From positions 66,740-118,542 of the forward strand of contig JAUVLU010000002.1 in the NCBI GenBank assembly GCA_030600585.1: a stretch of 51,803 nucleotides of DNA, read 5' to 3'. Position numbers and translations under genes: made by a program. The notes beneath the pieces were generated by a model that saw only the letters and a program-made list of their open reading frames with translations, did no database searches and had not been told where the DNA came from. This document shows, piece by piece, positions 17,528 to 25,446 of this stretch; position 1 is the first letter of the stretch, and each line of letters begins with the position of its first letter. Origin of the DNA: Candidatus Cloacimonadota bacterium. Lineage in GTDB: Bacteria > Cloacimonadota > Cloacimonadia > Cloacimonadales > TCS61.

Positions 17528-18251
17528 ATCCAGTAAAATTGCCAATGAATCAAAAAAACAATTAGAAATCCTCATTAAAGAACTTTTTGCTAGAGAAATA
17601 ATTGATTCAAATAATAAATTAAAAACAGAAATTGAAAATCATAAAGAAAGCATAGGTCAAATGTTGAAAAAAACAGATACTGAGATTGATACAAAGATGA
17701 ATAAATTGTTAAAAAAAAATAAGGAGCTAATAGAAGACTATGAAAAGAAAAGTGAAGAATTATTTAATATTTTAAAAAATACAAAACGAAAAATAATTAC
17801 AAATAATGAGGTAACAAAACGAGATTTCCAAAAAATTATTTTTAGTTTTGATGAAACCCATAAAATACTATTAGAAAATCTAAGCAAAAAAAATTATGAT
17901 ACTATTGAACAAATCAAAAATGACTTTAAAATAATAACGGATAATTTTCAAGCAAAAGTTAATTCTTTTGAAACTATTATTAATAATGATTTCATTAAAT
18001 TAAAAGAAAACCAAGAAAACCTAATTAAGTCGGCACAAACTGAGTTTATTGATGTTCTTGAAAACGTAAATAATTCTCAATCTGATATAAATAAAAAATT
18101 TTCTATTCTTTCTGAAACTTTTATTGTATTAAATGAAAAAATTCTTTCATCTGATTCAAAGACAAACAAATATTTTAAGTTTAATTTTTATTTTGTAGCA
18201 ATTCAATTTATCATTTGGTTAGCTGTATTTATAAAATTGTTTTTCTTTTAA
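17520..18251 (+). CDS. Tail-anchored coiled-coil protein, third gene of the GTPase operon
   Basis: 243 residues with no recognised enzymatic motif. Residues ~1-215 are charged and heptad-like (many Lys, Glu, Asn, Ile, Leu), consistent with a long coiled coil. The last ~23 residues (FNFYFVAIQFIIWLAVFIKL...) form a single hydrophobic segment at the very C-terminus, a tail anchor. The start ATG at 17520 overlaps the previous stop (ATGAATAA) and has GGAGG a few bases upstream, so it is clearly part of the operon. A plausible role is to tether or scaffold the two GTPases at the inner membrane. This is inference; I know of no named family for it. Confidence 0.8.
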   Translation: MNKSSKIANESKKQLEILIKELFAREIIDSNNKLKTEIENHKESIGQMLKKTDTEIDTKMNKLLKKNKELIEDYEKKSEELFNILKNTKRKIITNNEVTKRDFQKIIFSFDETHKILLENLSKKNYDTIEQIKNDFKIITDNFQAKVNSFETIINNDFIKLKENQENLIKSAQTEFIDVLENVNNSQSDINKKFSILSETFIVLNEKILSSDSKTNKYFKFNFYFVAIQFIIWLAVFIKLFFF

Positions 18252-18301
18252 TTGTTGTATGAAGTACTTAGTTGTAATAATAAATAGAGTGAAAGTAAAA
18301 A

Positions 18302-18391
18302 ATGCCACTAACAAAACACTCCACATTCAAATTGAGAGAAAAGCAGGAAGAACGTGGCAGTGCCCAAACATTATTTCGAAAGCTCATCTGC
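18302..18391 (+). other. Possible gene remnant between the GTPase operon and rnhB
   Basis: An ATG at 18302 opens a frame (MPLTKHSTFKLREKQEERGS...) whose first ~30 codons lie in the gap and look protein-like, but which then runs antisense through the rnhB 3' end and stops at 18514. It may be the 5' stub of a gene cut off when the island formed, or chance. A GTGAAAG about eight bases upstream is a weak ribosome site. Confidence 0.25.
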
Positions 18392-18395
18392 ATAA

Positions 18396-19007
18396 TCAAA
18401 ATTTCAAAGTCAATTGTTGTATTGGCTTATATGATTTGCGATGGCAATCGAGAATACCATATTTATCGAGAGCAGCAATATGTTCTTTTGTGGGATATCC
18501 TTTATTCTGTTTAAAATTATATTGCGGGAATTTTTCATGAAGCTCTATCATGAGTCGGTCTCGTGTTACTTTTGCCAGAATTGATGCTGCGGCAATAGAG
18601 GCTATTTTAGCATCGCCTTTCACAATTGCTTTAGAGAATCCAATTAACTTTTTAGGTATTTTATTCCCATCTATCACACAGAGATCCGGTTTTACTTTGA
18701 GAGATAGAACAACTTCTTCCATCCCGTATAAAGTAGCTTGCAGGATATTTATATCATCAATTATCTCAGGTGAGACGATCTTAATTTTCCAACAAACAGC
18801 TTCTTTGATAATTATATTATACAGTTCTTCTCGTTTCTTTTCACTCAGTTTTTTCGAATCATTAAGTCCGGGTATTTTTTTATTCATATTTAGAATCACA
18901 GCAGCGACTACAACCGGACCTGCAAGCGGACCACGACCGGCTTCATCAACTCCGGCAATAATTCCGAATTCTTTAGAAAAGATTCTTTCCTTTTTATATA
19001 AAGGCAT
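18396..19007 (-). CDS. rnhB: Ribonuclease HII
   Basis: Cuts RNA in RNA/DNA hybrids and starts removal of misincorporated ribonucleotides. 203 residues, normal length. The signature IAGVDEAGRGPLAGPVV carries the acidic pair D21/E22. Other conserved parts are LNDSKKLSEKKREELY, the third acidic site in LCVIDGNKIP and the later KVTRDRLMIELHEKFPQYNF...GYPTKEH block. The start is coupled to the pdxA fusion gene through a TAATG overlap. It is the last gene of this minus-strand pair and borders the right end of the GTPase operon, tail to tail. Confidence 0.97.
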   Translation of the reverse strand: MPLYKKERIFSKEFGIIAGVDEAGRGPLAGPVVVAAVILNMNKKIPGLNDSKKLSEKKREELYNIIIKEAVCWKIKIVSPEIIDDINILQATLYGMEEVVLSLKVKPDLCVIDGNKIPKKLIGFSKAIVKGDAKIASIAAASILAKVTRDRLMIELHEKFPQYNFKQNKGYPTKEHIAALDKYGILDCHRKSYKPIQQLTLKF

Positions 19008-20716
19008 TATTTTTCCAGAACAAAGAATAAACGTGAGAAATTGGATTCAAGTATTTTTGGATCGTGATCTTTAAGATTTTCTTCATAACCGATGTGGTAA
19101 ATTCCCTTTAATTTGAATTTGGTTTTTTTTATCAGTTCTAATAAATCGTTAACTTTAAATATTTTTTGCTTATGTTCTTCATCATATCTGGCAAACACAA
19201 ATCCCTTTTTCTTAAAAAATGTGAGTTTAGATGTCTGGGTATTGTCGGAAGGTTCAAAATCACTTTGATGTATAAAAAGATCATCTTGAACCTGCTCAAG
19301 GTTAATGAAACCGTTAAAGTTCTTTTCACAATTTCTCAGGGTTGTAATATCGAAAATAAAGATTCCCTTTTCAATCAGTGTATTATGAACATTTTTAAGT
19401 AACAGATCTACTTCATTTAGATTAGATAAATAATTCAAGCTGTCAAAAAGCAAAAGGGTAAGGTCATATTTTTGTGTTGGAAGCTCATCCGTCATTTTTT
19501 TTAATTTCAGGTTTGGAGGGAAGGGTTTCTCAGAAGCTATTTTAAGCATATTCGGGGAAATATCGGAAGCATCGACCTTGAGTCCTTTCTTAACCAATAA
19601 CGAAGAAATATTTGCAGTTCCGCAGGCAAGTTCCAAAATTCTGTTGGGGCTTTTACCGTATGTTTTATTATATTGTGATAAGATAAAATCCACCCAGTTT
19701 TCATAACCGACATGTTCCATATATTTGTCGTAATATTCAGCAAAGATCCTATAGTTATTATTTGTATGTTTTTCGTGTTTGGAGATCATTTTTTCTGCAA
19801 AACTTACAGCTTGTAGAAGGCTCTTTTCCGAAGCGATGCCTTTTCCGGCAATATCGTATGCGGTGCCGTGATCTACCGATGTGCGAATGAACGGCAGTCC
19901 GAGTGTAACATTTACACCCTCATCGGCAGAGATCATTTTAAACGGGATCAGCCCCTGATCATGATAAGCAGAAATTATCATATCATAAGAAGTTGCTTTT
20001 GCAGCAAAGAAAGTATCAGCAGGAAAAGGACCATCGATGTGAATATCTTCTTCTTCTAATTCCTGCAAAACTTTAGCAATAAGTATATCTTCATTTCCAA
20101 AAGCTCCATTTTCGCTGGCATGAGGATTTACACCCAGCATTGCAATTTTTGGATTATGTATCATTTTATTTGTTTCTTGATAGATCAATCGGAATTTAGG
20201 TTTTAATGATCTTGAAGTAAGATATTTTGATACATCAGAAACAGCGATATGAGTGGAAAGAAGGGAGAGATTAAAATGTGGACCCCAGAATGACATGATC
20301 ACATTTTTAGTATTAGAACTCGATGCGAAGAATTCAGTGTGTCCAATAAAATTTGGATGTGTATGGCGAATCGCATCTTTACTTACAGGTGCGGTAACAA
20401 CAGCTTCAAGTTGCCCGGAATTAAGATTTTCAGCACAATGGGAAAGTATTTCATAAGCAATCTTTCCGCTTTGGGCAGTTGGTTTTCCCTGCTCAATATT
20501 CTTGCTGTCGATCTCAATCCAATAAATGTTTTCAGGGGAAGCAGCTTCCGTAATATTAATGATTTTTACAATTGAATTGCCATCATTGAATAGTTCGAGT
20601 TTTCCATAAACTATAAAAATTATATCTTTTCTTAATTTTAGAAATCTAATAGCTTTTGAAGTGATTTCTGGTCCAATTCCAGCCGGATCACCCGTTGTAA
20701 TTGCGATTTTTTTCAT
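19007..20716 (-). CDS. pdxA: PdxA (4-hydroxythreonine-4-phosphate dehydrogenase) fused to a SAM methyltransferase domain
   Basis: 569 residues, far longer than the usual ~330 of PdxA. Residues 1-~313 are a full PdxA: TTGDPAGIGPEI, FIGHTEFF (H126), and the metal-ligand histidines H156 (STHIAVS), H199 (NPHASE) and H252 (YHDQGL), ending in VDHGTAYDIAGKG. It oxidises 4-phosphohydroxy-L-threonine with NAD in the DXP-dependent pathway to pyridoxal phosphate. After a short linker, residues ~320-569 form a class I SAM-dependent methyltransferase: FAEYYDKYM at its start, LELACGTAN (361-369) for SAM binding, and LLLFDSLNYLSN. The frame is continuous with no ribosome site at the junction, so the fusion looks real. 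GAGGAG before the ATG fixes the start. rnhB follows by TAATG overlap. The methyltransferase substrate is unknown. Confidence 0.93.
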   Translation of the reverse strand: MKKIAITTGDPAGIGPEITSKAIRFLKLRKDIIFIVYGKLELFNDGNSIVKIINITEAASPENIYWIEIDSKNIEQGKPTAQSGKIAYEILSHCAENLNSGQLEAVVTAPVSKDAIRHTHPNFIGHTEFFASSSNTKNVIMSFWGPHFNLSLLSTHIAVSDVSKYLTSRSLKPKFRLIYQETNKMIHNPKIAMLGVNPHASENGAFGNEDILIAKVLQELEEEDIHIDGPFPADTFFAAKATSYDMIISAYHDQGLIPFKMISADEGVNVTLGLPFIRTSVDHGTAYDIAGKGIASEKSLLQAVSFAEKMISKHEKHTNNNYRIFAEYYDKYMEHVGYENWVDFILSQYNKTYGKSPNRILELACGTANISSLLVKKGLKVDASDISPNMLKIASEKPFPPNLKLKKMTDELPTQKYDLTLLLFDSLNYLSNLNEVDLLLKNVHNTLIEKGIFIFDITTLRNCEKNFNGFINLEQVQDDLFIHQSDFEPSDNTQTSKLTFFKKKGFVFARYDEEHKQKIFKVNDLLELIKKTKFKLKGIYHIGYEENLKDHDPKILESNFSRLFFVLEK

Positions 20717-20873
20717 ATCTCCTCTCTTACTTCAAGTTTACACCTATGTAATTTTCCCCAAAAAAACACTCTATTTGTCAATTTATTTGTTGTCATAAAA
20801 GTATTAAAAAATAATTTAGTAACGCAAAAAGAAATATAATTGTAAAATTTGACATTAATAAAAGGTGGAGATT

Positions 20874-21692
20874 ATGAATAGAAACCCTGTAGTTGCGGGT
20901 AGTTTTTATCCGGGAGATTCAGATATTCTTAATAAACAGATCAACCAATATTTGAAACAAGCAATTATTAAAGATGATCAAAGAGATGTATTGGGAGTGA
21001 TATCACCCCATGCCGGATATGTATATTCGGGGCAGTGTGCAGCATTCGGTTTTAATGCGTTGAAAAAGAAGGATTTTGATCTCGCTGTGATCATTGCGCC
21101 AAGTCATAGATTTGCAGATTTTGATTTTTCAATAGATGATTGTGATGAGTATTTAACTCCTTTGGGTGGAGTTAAGGTTGCAAAGGATATTGTTAATGAA
21201 TTGAAAAATAAATACAATATGGGAACAAATTATTATGCCAATAATATAGAGCATTCTCTGGAAGTGCAGTTACCCTTTTTACAGCAAATAAAACCGGATG
21301 CAAAGATAGTTCCAATATTATTGGGAGCGCAAAGTCCTGAAAACAGCAGGCGGCTATCCATTATTCTGGCAGAATATTTCAAAGACCGATTAGACAGCAC
21401 AGTATTCATTATCAGCAGTGATCTGAGCCATTATTATGAAAGTGAAACAGCAACCAAAATGGATACAAAAATAGGTGAGAATCTTGAAAATATGGATATT
21501 AACAAAATGGAAGATGATCTGCAATATGGCAAAATAGAAGCTTGCGGTATAGGAGGTATTCTAACCTTAATGTATCTTGCAAAAGAGCTTAATTATACTG
21601 GAATCACAAATTTGGATTACAGAAATTCCGGTGATGTAAGTGGTGATTATAAGCAGGTTGTTGGCTATATCTCGAGCTGTGTGTATAAATAA
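20874..21692 (+). CDS. amrB: MEMO-family protein (AmmeMemoRadiSam system protein B)
   Basis: About 272 residues with the MEMO1 fold, related to class III extradiol dioxygenases. Conserved histidine-containing blocks are VISPHAGYVYSG, VIIAPSHRF, NNIEHSLEVQLPFLQ and VFIISSDLSHYYES; N-terminal AGSFYPGD is also typical. The family often sits beside AMMECR1 and radical-SAM genes, but neither is visible here. Biochemical role unsettled. I chose the ATG at 20874, after AGGTGGAG, over an in-frame GTG at 20865. tRNA genes follow 45 bases behind the stop. Confidence 0.9.
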   Translation: MNRNPVVAGSFYPGDSDILNKQINQYLKQAIIKDDQRDVLGVISPHAGYVYSGQCAAFGFNALKKKDFDLAVIIAPSHRFADFDFSIDDCDEYLTPLGGVKVAKDIVNELKNKYNMGTNYYANNIEHSLEVQLPFLQQIKPDAKIVPILLGAQSPENSRRLSIILAEYFKDRLDSTVFIISSDLSHYYESETATKMDTKIGENLENMDINKMEDDLQYGKIEACGIGGILTLMYLAKELNYTGITNLDYRNSGDVSGDYKQVVGYISSCVYK

Positions 21693-21736
21693 TTTGACAA
21701 GAAAAGCAAAAATTCGGATTTTGCTTTTTGAAGTAA

Positions 21737-21811
<75 letters not shown>

Positions 21812-21822
21812 TTCTATATAGT

Positions 21823-21896
21823 GGCGACATCGCCAAGTGGTAAGGCAAAGGTCTGCAAAATCTTTATCCCCGGTTCGAATCCGGGTGTCGCCTCCA
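21823..21896 (+). tRNA. tRNA-Cys (anticodon GCA)
   Basis: Acceptor arms GGCGACA/TGTCGCC, anticodon loop CTGCAAA on the stem AAGGT/ATCTT (one G-T pair), T-arm CCCGGTTCGAATCCGGG, discriminator T and encoded CCA (21894-21896). Confidence 0.97.
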
Positions 21897-21925
21897 ATAT
21901 GTGTGTTCTGAGTGACTAATTTCTT

Positions 21926-22012
21926 GCCGGAGTGGTGGAATTGGTAGACACAAGGGACTTAAAATCCCTCGACCTTCGGGTTGTGCCGGTTCAAGTCCGG
22001 CCTCTGGTACCA
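21926..22012 (+). tRNA. tRNA-Leu (anticodon TAA)
   Basis: Acceptor arms GCCGGAG/CTCTGGT (two G-T pairs), anticodon stem AGGGA/TCCCT with loop CTTAAAA (anticodon UAA), a class II variable arm (CGACCTTCGGGTTG), T-arm GCCGGTTCAAGTCCGGC, discriminator A and encoded CCA (22010-22012). Confidence 0.98.
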
Positions 22013-22017
22013 AATAG

Positions 22018-22050
22018 AAACGCTAACCTTTCTGGTTAGCGTTTTTTATT
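22018..22050 (+). terminator. Rho-independent terminator of the tRNA cluster
   Basis: AAACGCTAACC (22018-22028) pairs fully with GGTTAGCGTTT (22034-22044) around a 5-base loop, and runs into TTTTTTATTTT. It starts six bases after the tRNA-Leu CCA. Confidence 0.93.
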
Positions 22051-22143
22051 TTATTAATATTACAGATTTTTTTTAATATTATTGACAATTAAATATGTAA
22101 AAAAAAAGTACTAAAAAAAATAATCAGGATAAATTGGAAGAAA

Positions 22144-22635
22144 ATGAATCAAAATTCACGAAAGACATTAAAGCATTATATTCATCTTCGCTTAGGCGGC
22201 GGGAATTTTTTTGCAATTCTAAAATCGATGTTCGTTAAATCGTTTCAGGCAAAAACAGCTAAAGAGTTTTGGAATTATTGGAATCCCGTGTTTGGTTATT
22301 ATATGTTGTTCTATTTTTACAAACCATTAACAAATAAGGTTCCAAGAGCAGTACGAGTGATTGTAACGTTTACTGTCTCCGGCTTTTTCCTACATGACCT
22401 TATATTTTGGTGGCCTTTTTGCTGGATAATAGCTTATAAAACTCATTTTCCTTTGGGAACGGTATGGTTTCTGTTTCTTGCTATTTTAATGTTAATATTA
22501 GAAAAAATAGGTTTTAGTACTGAAAGATATTCACAGGGAATCCGTGTATTGACAAATCTTTTTTATCTAAGTATTTCACTTGGGCTAACTCTATTAGTAT
22601 CGGGCGGTATTAAGTTACTCATTTATTATTGTTGA
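22144..22635 (+). CDS. Small polytopic membrane protein with MBOAT-like motif
   Basis: 163 residues with three or four hydrophobic segments. The stretch FWNYWNPVFGYYM...FYKPL followed by VTFTVSGFFLHDLIFW resembles the core of membrane-bound O-acyltransferases and wax-ester synthases, where a 'FW..W...' motif precedes 'TF..SGl.H' with the catalytic His. Only that short portion of an MBOAT (usually 350-500 residues) is present, so it could be a minimal relative, a degraded remainder or an unrelated protein with a similar motif. GGAAG before the ATG supports translation. It sits alone between the tRNA terminator and a repeat block. Confidence 0.75.
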   Translation: MNQNSRKTLKHYIHLRLGGGNFFAILKSMFVKSFQAKTAKEFWNYWNPVFGYYMLFYFYKPLTNKVPRAVRVIVTFTVSGFFLHDLIFWWPFCWIIAYKTHFPLGTVWFLFLAILMLILEKIGFSTERYSQGIRVLTNLFYLSISLGLTLLVSGGIKLLIYYC

Positions 22636-22949
22636 TCTAATATTGTATTTATTGGAATAGCAAGTTTGTTCATTTTAATCCTTCTTTCTGATTTCATTTT
22701 TTTACTCCTATTATTTTGCGACTATGAACGCTAAGAAACGCGAAGATTGCTTATGTTTTCCTTCGTGTTTCTTCGTGAAATTCGTGGTTTTTCTTTTGTT
22801 TCATAAAATATTTATTGTTCGGTGTGCCGGGAAGCGCATCGACGTGTATCATCCCGATTATTAATTTTTTCTTTTGGAATTTTTTTATAAAGCTCATTTT
22901 TCTCTCCTATTATTTTGCCACTAAGAACGCTAAGAAACGCTAAGATTGC
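22636..22949. repeat. Gene-free gap holding a ~110-bp direct duplication
   Basis: Copy 1 is 22705-22814; copy 2 (22904-23013) runs into the 3' end of the symporter gene. The offset is exactly 199 bases with no net indel. Each copy includes CTAAGAAACGC(G/T)AAGATTGCTTATG and TTCGTGAAATTCGTGG. The 89 bases between copies look unremarkable. Confidence 0.8.
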
Positions 22950-23013
22950 TTATGTTTTTCTTCGTGTTTTTTCGTGAAATTCGTGGTTTTTCTTTTGTTT
23001 CTTAAAATATTTA
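22904..23013. repeat. Direct repeat copy 2, overlapping the symporter 3' end
   Basis: Matches 22705-22814 with about ten scattered differences. Its distal half encodes, on the minus strand, the last ~17 residues of the symporter (KKQKKNHEFHEKTRRKT). Confidence 0.8.
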
Positions 23014-24410
23014 TAAATAAGACCATAACTTGCGAGTCCCAATGAAGTTGCAACTATTCCCATATACAATTCATCCACATTCTGCCAGAATCCGGGTAAA
23101 CTAATATTACGCCAGATGCTAACTGTGATAATACCGAGAATACTGGCAAAAACAAATTGGCGATCTTTGATCTTTCCGGGAAAAATATATCCGTAAAGAA
23201 CGGGAAGGAGCAGGCAACTGGCAGAATAACTTCCCAGTGTTTTCCAAACCGCTTTAATATTCCCATCAAAAACCACACCCATCACCACGGCGATTATTCC
23301 AACTGCAATTATTCCCAATTTATGCATATAAATTTTACCTCTATATTTTTTGGGCATCATATCGAAAGAAACGGTTGTTCCGGCAATGAAAAGGTATGAA
23401 TCTAAAGTTGAAAGAATTGTCGCCAGAATTCCTGCCAAAACCAAACCCCTAATTCCATTTGGCAGAATTTGAAGCGCATAGATCAGATAAGCTTTATCGG
23501 AAGCAGCTTCCGGAATTACTGCTCTTGCATACATTGCTCCGGTCGTTGTGCAAATATCAAAAAGTATCCAGATAATTGTGGAAACAAGAATACCTCTTTT
23601 TGCTATTTTGGAACTCTTCGCAGCAAAAACTCTCTGATAAAAATTGGGATCGACCAAAGTGGATAGAGCAATGAATCCCCAAACCAATGTGGTCGCAATG
23701 CTCTCTCCGCCGGTAAGGGTGAAATGAGCAGCCGGAAGATTTGCTTTTAAGAAACTGATCCCACCAAACAATTTATAAGAAAATACAAGAATTAAAAATA
23801 CACCGAGACACATCACAAAAAATTGTATTATATCGGAAAAAACGATAGCTCTGAAACCACCATAAAGTGTGTAAAGAACTACAATCGTAACGCCAATTAT
23901 CATACCTTGTAAAAATGAAATTCCAAATAATGCCTGAATGAGAAGTCCTAAACTAATAACGTAAGCAATCGGCAATACATTGAAAAAATTGAAAACTGCA
24001 CTCAGCTTTCCAGCTCTCCGTCCGAACATCTGTTCTATAAGGTCGGGAAGTGTAACTGCTTTATATTTAGCAACTTTATGTACAATGAAGAAAGCAAATA
24101 AAATATAGGAAATATACCAGAAAAATCCCTGAGTTACAAAATTGAATATTCCCTGCTCAAAGGCGATTTTTGTTACACCAAAAATTCCACCATACCACGT
24201 GGCGACCAGAGTTGCCACAAACATTGGAAGAGTGAGTTGCCTTCCCATTAACAATAGTTCCAAAAAGCGAATTTCTTTATTATCCGAGGTATTTCTTTTC
24301 TTTAATAATTGTCCGTAAATTACGGATGCTAAAGTTAAGACTAAAATTCCAAAAAAAACATACCAATCCAATTTGCTCAAGATTGTTTTATAATCTACAG
24401 TTAATTCCAA
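22950..24410 (-). CDS. Sodium:solute symporter (SSS family)
   Basis: Inner-membrane transporter of the SSS/SLC5 type, 486 residues with about 13 hydrophobic segments. It couples uptake of a small solute to sodium. Family stretches include FLLGRQ-like LLLMGRQLTLPMFVATLVATWYGG, GLLIQALFG, VVLYTLYGGFRAIVFSDIIQFF (the 'YTxxGGxrAVvwTDxiQ' signature), WGFIALSTLVDPNFYQRVFAAKS and LAGILATILSTLDSYLFIAGT. The substrate is not evident. The start is TTG at 24410, eight bases after GGAG, with no nearby ATG. The C-terminus past YKYFKK is supplied by a dispersed repeat. It diverges from the TPP-riboswitch gene, so a link to thiamin uptake is possible but unproven. Confidence 0.93.
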   Translation of the reverse strand: MELTVDYKTILSKLDWYVFFGILVLTLASVIYGQLLKKRNTSDNKEIRFLELLLMGRQLTLPMFVATLVATWYGGIFGVTKIAFEQGIFNFVTQGFFWYISYILFAFFIVHKVAKYKAVTLPDLIEQMFGRRAGKLSAVFNFFNVLPIAYVISLGLLIQALFGISFLQGMIIGVTIVVLYTLYGGFRAIVFSDIIQFFVMCLGVFLILVFSYKLFGGISFLKANLPAAHFTLTGGESIATTLVWGFIALSTLVDPNFYQRVFAAKSSKIAKRGILVSTIIWILFDICTTTGAMYARAVIPEAASDKAYLIYALQILPNGIRGLVLAGILATILSTLDSYLFIAGTTVSFDMMPKKYRGKIYMHKLGIIAVGIIAVVMGVVFDGNIKAVWKTLGSYSASCLLLPVLYGYIFPGKIKDRQFVFASILGIITVSIWRNISLPGFWQNVDELYMGIVATSLGLASYGLIYKYFKKQKKNHEFHEKTRRKT

Positions 24411-24999
24411 TTACAACTCCTTTTCCGGCATTATCCGATAAGTCTGAGGGTCGAGTGATATTCACTTCTCAGCACAAGATTCTGCTCCCCTGTTATTGTT
24501 TGTGAGATTTTGAGAGGTTGAAGATAAGTCAAATTATTTTTAATATTGAAACCCTGAAAAAGTCTCTTTCAATGATTTTGGAGAATTGACTCTTTCAGGG
24601 TCGAAATGTATTAAAACCTGAATGTACCCTTGTCAAAGGTAGGCGAACCTTGAAAGCGTCAAGCGGGAAGAAGTTTGAATCCTCTTGTCTCCAAGCTTCA
24701 GCTTGGAGACAAGATTATCCGATTTCCAAGCGGTGAACAGTGAAATAAATAAAACAGATTTCACGTCCTAAAGGCTTGAAAACCAGTATCTCAAAGAATC
24801 TCATATTTTGACTCTTTCAGGGTTGAAATGTATTTAAACCTGAATATAACCATGTCAAAGGCAGATAAACCTTGAAAGTGTCAAGCGGGGGAGAAGTTTG
24901 AGATAGAGACCTTTTCAAGATTAAGTAAAAAACATTTGACACAAAAAACAAGGTAAAGATTTTCTCCTTTATAAGATCTTTAGAAAATTAAGTAATCTG
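24411..24999. repeat. Gene-free gap with a ~94-bp direct duplication
   Basis: 24586-24678 and 24808-24901 are copies of a unit beginning TTGACTCTTTCAGGG and ending GAGAAGTTTGA or GAAGAAGTTTGA, with many point differences. A GTCTCCAAGC..GCTTGGAGAC palindrome lies between them (24687-24710). TTGACA at 24936-24941 could be the -35 box of the riboswitch transcript; I cannot pick a convincing -10. Confidence 0.75.
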
Positions 25000-25085
25000 A
25001 TTTAGGGGTGCTGAAGTAATTATACTAACGCTGAGAATATACCCTTGAACCTGATCCGGATAATGCCGGCGGAGGAAATATTAAG
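25000..25085 (+). promoter_or_regulatory. TPP (THI-box) riboswitch
   Basis: The conserved aptamer landmarks are in order: AGGGGTGCTG (P2 5' side), CTGAGAATATACCC (the pyrimidine-sensor helix and CUGAGA core), TTGAACCTGATCCGG and ATAATGCCGGCGGAGGAA. These are the hallmark bases that bind thiamin pyrophosphate. It is followed 20 bases later by a terminator hairpin, so it probably works by transcription attenuation: ligand-bound RNA would stop transcription before the TonB-dependent receptor. Confidence 0.96.
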
Positions 25086-25105
25086 AAAATGATAGTTTAT
25101 TAGAT

Positions 25106-25145
25106 AAACCACATTCCGGTATTCCGCTGGGATGTGGTTTTTTCT
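25106..25145 (+). terminator. Intrinsic terminator, expression platform of the TPP riboswitch
   Basis: AAACCACATTCC (25106-25117) pairs with GGGATGTGGTTT (25129-25140, one G-T pair) around an 11-base loop, and the transcript ends in TTTTTTC. The position directly behind the aptamer marks it as the regulated element. Confidence 0.9.
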
Positions 25146-25446
25146 TATTTGCAATCTCTTTCCGAACTTTACGCCACGGCGCATAAATCCAGTTCGGAAA
25201 AGAAAGAAGTTTTAGACAAAATGGAAGCTTAACTTAAGATGTAGTCTTGAGTTAAGCTAAATCGTTTCAATTGGTTAGGTAACTTAAGTCAAGTCACTCG
25301 GCAGCTGCCGGAGAACTTAACTCAAGTTTTTACTGTTTACAAATATACTTTAATTGAAGTGAAATTAAAGTAAAAAGTCACCCTGAGTGTCCGCCAATTG
25401 CCGGATGTATCGAAGGGTAAAAGAAAAGATATATGAGGAGATAAAA
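25146..25446 (+). other. Long leader between riboswitch terminator and receptor gene
   Basis: About 300 bases without a gene. It contains a 12-bp palindrome CGGCAGCTGCCG flanked by TTAAGTCAAGT and AACTTAACTCAAG, an ACTTAAGA...TCTTGAGT hairpin around 25230-25253, and a CACCCTGAG...CGAAGGGT element of the GTCATCCTGAG family just before the ribosome site. Confidence 0.55.

Noticed and set aside
18259-18540. Plus-strand open frames over the rnhB 3' end
   Set aside because: They lie antisense to a well-supported rnhB; only the first ~30 codons of the 18302 frame are kept as a possible remnant.
22705-23013. Insertion sequence bounded by the 110-bp direct repeats
   Set aside because: Only 89 bases lie between the copies and no transposase is present.
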